64,000 bases of DNA from Salinactinospora qingdaonensis (GTDB lineage: Bacteria > Actinomycetota > Actinomycetes > Streptosporangiales > Streptosporangiaceae). The first letter of the stretch is position 1. Each line of letters opens with the position of its first letter. Shown here in pieces: positions 9,084 to 16,801 of the stretch. Location of the stretch: positions 62,001 to 126,000 of the forward strand of contig NZ_BAABDD010000014.1 of NCBI RefSeq assembly GCF_039539445.1, in the 5' to 3' direction. The notes under the pieces were generated by a model. It worked only from the letters and a program-made list of their open reading frames with translations, did not search any database and was not told where the DNA came from. A program made the position numbers and the translations under genes.

Positions 9084-9755
9084 TCAGCCCAGGGGAGTGT
9101 CAGTGTCGCGCAGCGCTGCCAGGACGGGGGCGTACATGCGGGACTTGATCGTGGCCAGGGTGGGGCCGTCCTTGCCGACCTGGGCTTGGGCGATCTCCAC
9201 GGCGGTCGGCCGCACCGCGTCCTCGTCCACGGCGCGGTCGACGATGCCGACGGCCAAAGCGTCGTGGCCGCCGTAGCGGCGGGCGGTGACCATGGCCTCG
9301 TGGGCGGTCTGCGGGGCCAATCTTGCCTGGATCAGGGCGGACATCCCCGGGGTGAACGGGATGGTGATGTCGGCCTCGGGCAGGCACCAGAACCCGCGGT
9401 CGGCGCGCATCACCCGGAAATCGTGCGCCAGCGCCAGCATCGCCCCGGCGGCGAACGTGTGCCCCTGCAACGCCGCCACAGTGACCACCGGCAGCGACAG
9501 CACCCGCGCGAACAGCGCGTGCACGCTTGCGATGTACTCCTGGTGCCGGTCGCGGTGGGCGCCCAGCCAGTCCAGATCCAGACCGTTGGAGAAGAACTTG
9601 CCGGTCGCCGCGGTCACCAGGGCAGCGGGTTGCTCGGCCCGTTCCACCTCGTCCAGCGCGGCGTTGACCGAAGCGACCCAGTCGGGGTGGAAACGGTTCT
9701 CGCCGTCACCGATATCCAGGACGAAGACGTCGCCGTGGCGCTCCAACGTGGGCAT
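9084..9755 (-). CDS. Enoyl-CoA hydratase/isomerase family protein
   Basis: Crotonase-fold protein of 223 residues, a little short for the family. Typical segments are SNGLDLDWL (in place of the CAGxD oxyanion strand) and LQGHTFAAGAMLALAHDFRVM, the second oxyanion-hole strand and helix. PEADITIPFTPG replaces the usual PExxLG region, and the common catalytic Glu pair is not obvious, so the reaction may be isomerase-like rather than hydration. The ATG at 9755 has AAAGGA upstream. A palindromic site lies about 75 bp upstream. Confidence 0.75.
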   Translation of the reverse strand: MPTLERHGDVFVLDIGDGENRFHPDWVASVNAALDEVERAEQPAALVTAATGKFFSNGLDLDWLGAHRDRHQEYIASVHALFARVLSLPVVTVAALQGHTFAAGAMLALAHDFRVMRADRGFWCLPEADITIPFTPGMSALIQARLAPQTAHEAMVTARRYGGHDALAVGIVDRAVDEDAVRPTAVEIAQAQVGKDGPTLATIKSRMYAPVLAALRDTDTPLG

Positions 9756-9827
9756 AACGGTTCCTTTCCCGGGGCATGCGGTGGCGGCGACCAGGCCCGC
9801 AGCGGACATACGCGCCAACACAGGCCG

Positions 9828-9843
9828 TACCTACTGGTCGGTA
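9828..9843. promoter_or_regulatory. Putative TetR-type operator upstream of the crotonase gene
   Basis: TACCTACTGGTCGGTA is a 16-bp imperfect palindrome (two mismatched pairs) of the TACC-N8-GGTA kind bound by many TetR/FadR-like regulators of acyl-CoA genes. It lies in the promoter region of the minus-strand crotonase gene. The regulator is not in the window. The rest of 9756-10007 shows no gene. Confidence 0.45.
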
Positions 9844-10007
9844 ATTATGGTATCCGGCGCGAAGCGGAAAAGCAGCGCGCGGGCCGGTCGACATGGGCCA
9901 CCGTTGCCGCTCTCTGTCCCACCAAGCGTGGCGCAACGATCGGAGCTGCGGTGATCGCCATGAGAGTCGCGCCATGGCGATCACGGCCCTCCGTCACCCC
10001 CGCCGGG

Positions 10008-10475
10008 TCACTCCGCCAGCAGGTGACGGTTGGCCTCGCGGGCGAGCGGAGCCAAGTCGGGGATCTCCACGACCGTGCGCCCCGCGGCGCGCAGCAGCTC
10101 GGCACCCTCGCCGGTGACGAACACCGAGGGCTCACGCCAGGCGAACACGATGCGCTGGATCGGCGTGTCCAAGATCAGCGAGGCACACGAGCGCGGGCGC
10201 GAGGAGCGCGCGCCACACGGCTCCAACGAACTGTAGAGCGTCGCCGCCCCCAGCCGCGGGTCCTTGGCGTCGGGCAGTTGGCGCAGCGCCACCTCCTCGG
10301 CGTGGTCGTGCGGGTCGTCCCGGCGCGAGTACCCTTCACCCACGAGCGCGCCCCCCGAGTCGACGATGACGGCCCCCACCGAGAACGCCGTCTGCGACGG
10401 TGGGCAGGAGCGCGACAGCTCGATCGCGGCGCGCAGCCACCGCTGGTCGGACTCGACCGTGTCGATAAGACTCAC
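10008..10475 (-). CDS. RibD-like deaminase domain protein (split RibD)
   Basis: Zinc-dependent cytidine-deaminase-fold protein of 155 residues. The zinc site is visible as HAEEVAL (His and catalytic Glu) and PCG with a second Cys ten residues further on (PCGARSSRPRSC), the spacing used by RibD and related deaminases. Its start overlaps the stop of the next gene by ATGA. In most bacteria this domain is fused to the reductase in RibD; here the two lie on separate, coupled genes. It could deaminate a pyrimidine of riboflavin synthesis or of a related pathway. Confidence 0.8.
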   Translation of the reverse strand: MSLIDTVESDQRWLRAAIELSRSCPPSQTAFSVGAVIVDSGGALVGEGYSRRDDPHDHAEEVALRQLPDAKDPRLGAATLYSSLEPCGARSSRPRSCASLILDTPIQRIVFAWREPSVFVTGEGAELLRAAGRTVVEIPDLAPLAREANRHLLAE

Positions 10476-11191
10476 CCGTCCTCCTTCAACAGGTAGCGCA
10501 GCACCGCGATATCGCCGATGGTGCGTGCCTGCGCCAGGCGCATCGGGTGCGCAGCGGTGTGGGGAAAAGCGCCGGGATGGACGAAGCGCGGCGCCGCCGC
10601 CTCGCCCACGAAGAACGGCGCGATGGCCAGACGCAGCTCGTCGGCGAGCCCGGCGGTCAAAAACGCGGTGTGCACAGCGCCACCGCCCTCCACCAGCAGC
10701 CGGCCCACGCCGCGCCGCGCCAGGTCGGCCACGGCCGTGGCCACGTTCAGCGGCTCTCCGGCGTCGGCCACGGTCACCTCACCCGGCACCGTGGCCAGGG
10801 TTTCGGTCGTCGCGGGGTGGGCGGTCGAGGACACGTAGACGATCGTGTCCGTGTCGCCGGCGGCGAACAGGCGCGCGGCCGGATCGAGGTCGCCGCTGGC
10901 GCTGAGCACCACCTTGCGCAGGTGCGCGGGCCGGCCCGCGGTCAGCCGCTCCTGCTGGCGCTGCGGCGAGCGCACCAACAGCCGCGGGTCGTCGTTGCGC
11001 ACCGTTTGGGCGCCGACGAGGATCGCGTCGCACTCGGCGCGGAGTGCGTCGATCTCGTCGAAGTCGGCCTCGTTGGACAGTCGTAGCCGCTCGGGGCCGC
11101 TGTCGTCGATATAGCCGTCGACCGAGACGGCGCAACTCAGGATCGTGTAGGGGCGCTCGGGGCCGGCTCCGAAATGGGGAAAGTCGGTCAC
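10472..11191 (-). CDS. RibD C-terminal-type reductase (pyrimidine reductase)
   Basis: Reductase of 239 residues with the dihydrofolate-reductase-like fold of the RibD C-terminal domain. Segments include ILSCAVSVDGYIDD at the N-terminus, DAILVGAQTVRNDDPRLLVR, and VGRLLVEGGGAVHTAFL, the usual substrate and NADPH loops. With the coupled deaminase it would reconstitute a bifunctional RibD. No other riboflavin gene is nearby, so a pathway other than riboflavin remains possible. Confidence 0.82.
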   Translation of the reverse strand: MTDFPHFGAGPERPYTILSCAVSVDGYIDDSGPERLRLSNEADFDEIDALRAECDAILVGAQTVRNDDPRLLVRSPQRQQERLTAGRPAHLRKVVLSASGDLDPAARLFAAGDTDTIVYVSSTAHPATTETLATVPGEVTVADAGEPLNVATAVADLARRGVGRLLVEGGGAVHTAFLTAGLADELRLAIAPFFVGEAAAPRFVHPGAFPHTAAHPMRLAQARTIGDIAVLRYLLKEDG

Positions 11192-11255
11192 TATGCCAGG
11201 TTAGACCGTTTTACGGTGATGGCGCGCGCCTCCCGTGGCGAGCGCCGCGCCCAGC

Positions 11256-12128
11256 TCACCACTGCGCGATGATCGGAATCACCTCGCGGCCCAGCACCTC
11301 CAGGCGGCGGCCGTCGGCGGCGTCGTGCACCCACCCGAACACCGTCGTGACCCCCAGGTCAGCGATGTCACGCAACTGTTTCAGCAGTTCGTCGACGCCT
11401 TCCCCGTCGGGCCCGATCTCGAAGGGCATGGTGGCGGTCTTCTCGATCTCGTCGTAGTCGCGGCCTTCGGCCTCGCAGTGGCCCCGCAGCACCTCCAGCT
11501 TGTGGGCCAGTTCGGGGCCAGCGAACAGGTTGCACGCCTGGGCGTAGCGCGCCACCAGCCGCAGCGTCTTACGTTCCCCGCCGCCGCCGACCATGATCGG
11601 CGGGTGGGGCCGGGTGAGCGGCTGCGGCGAGTTCAGCGGCCGGTCGAGTCGGTAGTGCGTGCCCTGGAAGGGCTCTTCGTCCTCGCTCCACATCCGCCGA
11701 CAGATGCGCAGCGTCTCCTCCAGCCGCTCGAAGCGTTCCGCCGTCGGGGCGAACGGCAGCCCCAGCCCGCGCGCCTCCTCCTCGTGCCACGCCGCGCCGA
11801 TACCCAGCCCGGCACGCCCGCCCGAGAGCACGTCCAGCGTGGTGACGGTTTTGGCCAGCAGCCCCGGCGGACGGTAGGTGACCCCGGTGACCAGGGTCTG
11901 TAGTCTCACCCGGGAGGTGTGGGCGGCGAGGAAGCCCAGCGTGGTGTATGCCTCCAGCATCTCCTGTTCGGGCGGGCCGACCACGCCGATCTGCCAGAAG
12001 TGGTCCATGACGCTCACGTAGCCGAAACCGGCCTCCTCGGCCGCACTCGCCGTGCGGGCCAGGTCGGAGTTGAGCGTCTGCGGGCCACCGGGCCACGTGA
12101 AGCTGGGGATGTGCAGGCCAAGCTGCAT
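11256..12128 (-). CDS. LLM-class F420-dependent oxidoreductase
   Basis: Luciferase-like TIM-barrel oxidoreductase of 290 residues. The N-terminal strand, GFGYVSVMDHFWQIG, RVRLQTLVTGVTYRPPGLLAKTV and the LSGGRAGLGIGAAWHEEE segment are characteristic of F420-dependent members in actinomycetes. The substrate is unknown. Separated by about 65 bp from the reductase on the same strand, it may be in the same transcript. The gap upstream (12129-12341) has no further gene. Confidence 0.85.
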   Translation of the reverse strand: MQLGLHIPSFTWPGGPQTLNSDLARTASAAEEAGFGYVSVMDHFWQIGVVGPPEQEMLEAYTTLGFLAAHTSRVRLQTLVTGVTYRPPGLLAKTVTTLDVLSGGRAGLGIGAAWHEEEARGLGLPFAPTAERFERLEETLRICRRMWSEDEEPFQGTHYRLDRPLNSPQPLTRPHPPIMVGGGGERKTLRLVARYAQACNLFAGPELAHKLEVLRGHCEAEGRDYDEIEKTATMPFEIGPDGEGVDELLKQLRDIADLGVTTVFGWVHDAADGRRLEVLGREVIPIIAQW

Positions 12129-12341
12129 AGTGTCCTCCGGATAGCTGTTCCGATTACGTCGGGGGCTTCCCCGTGCTCCGGGTGGTTAAGCGCGGCCGTT
12201 GAGACGGAAGCTCGGCCCAACGATATACCCAGGCTCGTTTCCGGCTCAGCGGCTTCTCCTTTCATGGGACTTCGGGGGCGGACGCTTACGAAAGCAGCAT
12301 GAACTACACAAGGAAATACAAGACGTATTACGCTCGATCTT

Positions 12342-12572
12342 ATGTCTGTGTTGACGATCCGTACTGATTCTGAGGTCGAGCGCGCGCTCGATGAACTGAC
12401 AAGAGATGGGGCCTCCCGTTCAGAGGCAACCCGTCAAGCGATTCTCGCCGCCGAGCGTGAGCATCGCCGCAGGCGGTTGCGTGCCGAGGCTGAAGCGCTG
12501 CGCAACGATCCGGAGGACGTTGCGGCTTCCAAGGAGTTGGCTGCTGAGATGGAGGAACTGCGTGCGTGGTGA
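12342..12572 (+). CDS. Ribbon-helix-helix antitoxin (MazE/CopG-like)
   Basis: Protein of 76 residues. The N-terminus VLTIRTDSEVERALDEL and SRSEATRQAIL match a ribbon-helix-helix DNA-binding domain, followed by a charged helical tail (REHRRRRLRAEAEALRND) suited to bind the toxin. It overlaps the following PemK/MazF-type gene by 11 bp, the normal arrangement of a type II toxin-antitoxin operon. It would neutralise the toxin and repress the operon. Confidence 0.82.
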   Translation: MSVLTIRTDSEVERALDELTRDGASRSEATRQAILAAEREHRRRRLRAEAEALRNDPEDVAASKELAAEMEELRAW

Positions 12573-12879
12573 CCTGTACCGATTGCGGGCGCCCAGGGAC
12601 GCGCACGGGCACGAGCAGAACGGAGCACGCTATGCCGTTGTCGTGCAATCCGATGACCTCCCGTTGTCCACCTGGGTTATTGCTCCTACGTCCACGGGAC
12701 GTAAAGAGGCGTCGTTTCGACCGGAGATCGAGGTTGCCGGCACCAAGGCTCGTGTCATGGTCGAACAGCTCACCGTGATCGATCCCCACAAACGGCTGGG
12801 AGAGTTCGCGGGCCGCTTGGACGGTGGGGAGATGCAGGCGGTCGATCAGGCGCTCCAGGCGCTTTTGGCTTTGGAGTGA
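12562..12879 (+). CDS. MazF/PemK-type endoribonuclease toxin
   Basis: Protein of 105 residues of the PemK/MazF fold: RGDLYRL start, GARYAVVVQSDDL, STWVIAPTSTGRKEA and VMVEQLTVIDPHKRLG match the strand order of the family, including the usual R-V-x-x-x-Q-L region. The toxin cleaves RNA when not bound by antitoxin. The GTG at 12562 has GGAGG at 12551-12555 inside the antitoxin gene. The upstream open frame is a shadow of that gene. Confidence 0.82.
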   Translation: MRGDLYRLRAPRDAHGHEQNGARYAVVVQSDDLPLSTWVIAPTSTGRKEASFRPEIEVAGTKARVMVEQLTVIDPHKRLGEFAGRLDGGEMQAVDQALQALLALE

Positions 12880-12906
12880 CCTCCAGACCCAGTCTTGCTC
12901 ACCGGT

Positions 12907-14241
12907 TCACTCAAAAGAGGAGATGTCCTCCAGCGCCTCTTCCAGCACCCGGCCCTGGGCGTGGGCGGGTGGAGCGGCGCCGAGCAGGTGGCTCAACGTG
13001 GGGGCCACGTCGACGATGGTGGCCTGCCTCAGTTGGTGGCCGGGGCGGATGCCGGCGCCGGCGAGGATGAGGGGAGCGTGGCCCTCCCGCGCGCTGGCGT
13101 GGCCGCCGCGGGTGCGGCCGTCGACGGCGGCCGGATCGAGGAACGCATAGGGCGGGCGCGCCTCGATCACGAAATCGCCCTCCTCGGGCGCGGCGCCCAG
13201 CGCGTCGAGATGTTCCCGGTCGTGGACGCCTTCCAGTTCGTCGAGCCCGGCCAGGATCTCGGCCAGTTGCGCTCGCCCCGCCGCGGTGGCGGCGCGCCCA
13301 CGCAGGTAGACGTTGGCCGCGCGCGGGCTCGCCGTCAGCACCACCTCGGTTTCGGCAAGCGGCAGATGCCCCGAGTACAGCCGTTCCACGCTGAACCCGG
13401 CGTGGCGTATCGCGCCCAGCACCGCCGGCTCCAGCGTCTCGGTGTATCCGGTCATGCCGTGGTCGGAGACGAAGGCGAACGTGGTCTGCTCCGCGATCCC
13501 GGCCCAGCGTGCGGCGTCGACGATGCGGCCCAGCCCGGTGTCCAGCGCCAGGAGCCGTTCGCGCACGCGCGGCGAATCGGGGCCTTCCCGGTGGCCGATG
13601 GCGTCGACGTCGGCGGTGTAAGCGGCGATCAGGTCGGGGATGCGGCGCATGCGCACCCCGCGCCAACCTGAGCGCACCGCTTCACCGCGCAGCACCCCCA
13701 CGACCGCGTCCACGGTCTCCTCCCACGACTCACTTTGGGTGTAGAGCCCCGCAGGGTCGCCGTAGTCGCTGCCCCGCTTCTGGACGATGTACCACCCTGC
13801 CGCGAGGACGGTGCGGTTTTGGCGGCGCAGACTCTGGGCGATGGTTTCGGCGTCGAGCCGGCGGGTCTGGCCGATGGCCCGCCCCGTGTCGGGGGCGAGC
13901 ACGTAGGCGGTGTTGCGGTGGATAGCAGGCCAGGCTCCGGTGGCCAGGCTGGAGCGGTTGGGGTTGGAGATCGCCTTGTAGGAGCACGACACCGTCGAGC
14001 GCCCTCCGTTGTCGGCCAGTGCCCGCAGCACGGGCAGTTCCCCCGCGGCGAAGAGCGCGTCGAGGTAGCCGGGGGCGACGCCGTCCCAGTCGATGAGGAT
14101 CACGTGCCGCGCGGCGCCGGAGTGTTGGGGCGCCACGGCGGTTGCCGGCGCTGACCAGGGACGGTTCACGGCCACGGTGGCCCCGACCGTGCCGACCACC
14201 GACGCTGCCACGGTTGCCGCCAGGAAGCTGCGTCTGCGCAA
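12907..14241 (-). CDS. Tat-exported phosphodiesterase/alkaline-phosphatase-superfamily protein
   Basis: Secreted metal-dependent phosphatase-fold protein of 444 residues. The N-terminus MRRRSFLAATVAASVVG is a Tat signal. ILIDWDGVAPG supplies the first metal-binding Asp and NPNRSSLATGAWP the nucleophile region (type I phosphodiesterase/nucleotide pyrophosphatase), with later metal ligands in DVDAIGHREG and FVSDHGM. A GGHASAREGHAPL segment gives the last His. Substrate is unknown. Its stop lies about 25 bp from the MazF stop, tail to tail. Confidence 0.82.
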   Translation of the reverse strand: MRRRSFLAATVAASVVGTVGATVAVNRPWSAPATAVAPQHSGAARHVILIDWDGVAPGYLDALFAAGELPVLRALADNGGRSTVSCSYKAISNPNRSSLATGAWPAIHRNTAYVLAPDTGRAIGQTRRLDAETIAQSLRRQNRTVLAAGWYIVQKRGSDYGDPAGLYTQSESWEETVDAVVGVLRGEAVRSGWRGVRMRRIPDLIAAYTADVDAIGHREGPDSPRVRERLLALDTGLGRIVDAARWAGIAEQTTFAFVSDHGMTGYTETLEPAVLGAIRHAGFSVERLYSGHLPLAETEVVLTASPRAANVYLRGRAATAAGRAQLAEILAGLDELEGVHDREHLDALGAAPEEGDFVIEARPPYAFLDPAAVDGRTRGGHASAREGHAPLILAGAGIRPGHQLRQATIVDVAPTLSHLLGAAPPAHAQGRVLEEALEDISSFE

Positions 14242-14560
14242 AGGGGGTCCTTCCGGTGCCGGGGGTGCCGGTATCCGGAGGGCTGCCGTGGCGGGGGCGG
14301 GGTGGCTCGGGTCGATGGGGCAACGTTCACGCTGACCGGGCCGCGCGTTGCGGGGCCGGTGCGCTCACCTGCGCAGCTCAACAGGAGTTCCGGCAAAAGA
14401 AACTTATCGTCCATTTCATGATGAATGGGACAAGCTGTGTAATCTAGTCGGTTGTCCAGCTCATTTCCGAGTAGGGTGGGAAACCATTGCCCCTCGTCCA
14501 CGCCCGTGCACGCCCTGTCAGCGGCGCAGCGGCGGACAGCAGTGAGAAGGAGCGCTTCCC
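14242..14560. other. Divergent intergenic region
   Basis: Lies between the minus-strand phosphodiesterase and the plus-strand methyltransferase and must hold both promoters. An AT-richer stretch at about 14400-14465 is the most promoter-like part. No gene was recognised. Confidence 0.4.
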
Positions 14561-15409
14561 GTGGCGAGCGAGACCCCCGAGTGGATGCGGACACCGCCCG
14601 ACGACGAAGCACAAAGCGCGCCTCCCATCGATGTCTCCCGGCCCAGCATCGCCAGGATGTACGACTACTTCCTGGGCGGCAAGGACAACTTCGCCGTCGA
14701 CCGCGAGGCGTGCGCCGCCATGAAACAAGCCTGTCCCGAACTGATCGACATCGCCAACGCCGATCGCGCGTTTCTGCGCCGTGCGGTGAACCACCTGGTG
14801 GGCGAGGCCGGCATCCGACGCATCATCGACATCGGCTCGGGGTTGCCTACGGCACGCAACGTCCACGAGGTCGCCCACGAGCACGCCCCGCAGACCCAGG
14901 TGGTCTACGTCGACAACGATCCGATCGTGCTGGCCCACGGTCGCGCCCTGCTCGCCGACAACGACACGACCACGGTGGTCCACGGCGACGTGCTGCGCCC
15001 CGCCGAGCTGCTGGCCCATCCCGAGGTCACCCGCCTGCTCGACGGTGAGGAGCCGGTCGCTCTGCTGCTCGTCGGCGTGCTGCACTACGTGCTCGCCGAG
15101 GAGGACGCCGAGGGCATCGTCGCCACACTGCTGGCGGCCCTTCCCGCCGGCTCTTACCTGTGCCTGGCTTCACTGGTCAACGACGGCCAGCCCAACGCCG
15201 CGCGCGCCGAGGAGGTCGGCGGGCAGGCCGTGGGGCGGCTCAAGTTCCGAACCAGTGCCGAGGTGCGCCGGCTCTTCGACGGACTGGAACTCGTGGCGCC
15301 CGGATTCGGCTACGTCACCGACTGGCGCCAAGACGACCCCACCGTGGTCACCGACCCCGAGACGATGTGGTGCGTGGGTGCCGTGGCGCGCACGCCGGCC
15401 GCGCAATAG
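14561..15409 (+). CDS. SAM-dependent methyltransferase, SAV2177 type (DUF574)
   Basis: Protein of 282 residues of the actinomycete SAV2177 methyltransferase family. Characteristic segments are PSIARMYDYFLGGKDNF, NRAF-like ANADRAFLRR, the motif I DIGSGLPT and VVYVDNDPIVLAHGRALL. The GTG start has AAGGAG at a good distance. These genes occur in many copies in actinomycetes, often near XRE/DUF397 genes; substrates are not known. A paralogue lies at 26502. Confidence 0.88.
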   Translation: MASETPEWMRTPPDDEAQSAPPIDVSRPSIARMYDYFLGGKDNFAVDREACAAMKQACPELIDIANADRAFLRRAVNHLVGEAGIRRIIDIGSGLPTARNVHEVAHEHAPQTQVVYVDNDPIVLAHGRALLADNDTTTVVHGDVLRPAELLAHPEVTRLLDGEEPVALLLVGVLHYVLAEEDAEGIVATLLAALPAGSYLCLASLVNDGQPNAARAEEVGGQAVGRLKFRTSAEVRRLFDGLELVAPGFGYVTDWRQDDPTVVTDPETMWCVGAVARTPAAQ

Positions 15410-15506
15410 CCGTGGCTGTGGCCCACGTGTGGCGGGCGCGAGCTGCCGATCCGACGTGACCTCTTCCTGCGACAGCACCCCCGATGGTCCTGAAGGGGCC
15501 GTGAGG

Positions 15507-16157
15507 GTGACGCCATGGCAGGCCGTACTAAGGCGGCGCTGGCGGCTCGTGGTGGTGGGGGCGCTCGTCGCCGTACTGGTGCCGCTGGCGAGCCTGCACC
15601 TGGCCACGGCCGGCGACCGTTTCACCGTCGAGGAGGAGGTGCCGCCGCGGCCGGTCGCTCTCGTGCTGGGGGCGGCGGTCACCGCCGAAGGAGAGCCCAC
15701 GCCGGTCCTGGCGCGCCGCCTCGATGTCGCCGCGCGGCTCTATCGGCGCGGCAGCGTCGAGGCGGTGCTGGTCAGTGGCAATAACACGGCCGCCCACCAC
15801 CACGAGACCGAGGCGATGCGTGGCTATCTCCTCGCGGCCGGCCTGCCCGCCGGCCAGGTCATGACCGATCCGGCGGGGTTTCGTACCTGGGACTCGTGTG
15901 CGCGGGCCCGCGAGGTTTTCGGCGTGCGGGCCGCCGTGGTCGTGACACAGGACTTTCACCTGCCCCGGGCGCTGGCGCTGTGCCGCGCGATGGGCATCGA
16001 CGCGGTCGGTGTGGCCGACACCAGCCTGGGATCACTGCCTGTGGTCACACTCTACGGGCATCTGCGAGAGGTGCCCGCAGCCGGCAAAGCACTCCTTGAC
16101 CTGGTTTTTCGTCCAGCACCCGCTGGTGCGGCGGCGCGTGGGTCCAGCAGCGGTTGA
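15507..16157 (+). CDS. DUF218/SanA-like membrane protein
   Basis: Protein of 216 residues. One N-terminal membrane segment (RLVVVGALVAVLVPLASL) is followed by a DUF218 (YdcF/SanA) domain with the marks LVLGAAV, EAVLVSGNN, ETEAMRGYL and TWDSCARAREVF. SanA in enterobacteria affects envelope permeability; the activity of the domain is unclear. The GTG at 15507 is preferred because AAGGGG is about eight bases upstream; a GTG at 15501 is in frame but too close. Confidence 0.75.
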   Translation: MTPWQAVLRRRWRLVVVGALVAVLVPLASLHLATAGDRFTVEEEVPPRPVALVLGAAVTAEGEPTPVLARRLDVAARLYRRGSVEAVLVSGNNTAAHHHETEAMRGYLLAAGLPAGQVMTDPAGFRTWDSCARAREVFGVRAAVVVTQDFHLPRALALCRAMGIDAVGVADTSLGSLPVVTLYGHLREVPAAGKALLDLVFRPAPAGAAARGSSSG

Positions 16158-16801
16158 CCGGGCTCTCACCGGGCGCCGGAGAGGCCGAGGTGCCCTCCGC
16201 GCCCGCTGCTCGCCCCTTGAAGATTTGACCGTTTTGTACTGTTTGCGGCGCTGTTTCCTCTCTTAAGGAATGCAGCAGTATTTCTCATTTCTGTGATGAT
16301 CAATTGGTCTGTTCTTGGCTTTTCGGGGTGCTAGTCGGATTGATTGCCCCGCTGCCCCGTGTGGCTGCCCGATCGTCCGCCCTCGGTTTACGAACGGAGA
16401 AGACTTCTTAAAAAGCGAAAAGGGTGGAAGTGGCGTCTGTATTGATCACGTCCAAAACCGGGCACGCTTCGTAATCATCCTAGGTGGCAGCGTTACGTTG
16501 CCTGTTCAGTGTGGCGAGACAATCCAGGGCCGAATTTCAGAAATTTGTTTCCGATATTCAAATTTGGCCGTTGGAAATGTGGTGAAGATGTACGTATCAA
16601 GACGTTCGAAGATGCGAGGAGAGGGGCAAAGTGAGCAAGATCCCATCTTTCGGAGTTTGCTAATTCCTGTCTCGTGTATCGACGGCTTCCGGTACGGTTG
16701 TCTCCGAAGCGGGGGGATCACCAAAAATCACCGCCTGCGGTCCTTTAATTTGACATCTCCCTCTTTTCTTTGTTTCTTCGCTCTCTGATTGGTGGTTTTT
16801 C
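16158..16801 (+). promoter_or_regulatory. Long AT-richer leader of the encapsulin gene
   Basis: A 644-bp region whose base composition is clearly lower in GC than the flanking genes, especially 16240-16800. It contains an inverted repeat AAATTTG (16541-16547) / CAAATTT (16559-16565) and T-rich sequence directly before the GTG. A 157-codon frame (16315-16788) has no ribosome site and un-actinomycete codon use and is not taken as a gene. Most likely a complex promoter and 5' untranslated region of the encapsulin gene. Confidence 0.5.

Noticed and set aside
16315..16788. A 157-codon frame in the encapsulin leader
   Set aside because: No ribosome site, no family features, amino-acid composition unlike nearby proteins; treated as leader DNA.
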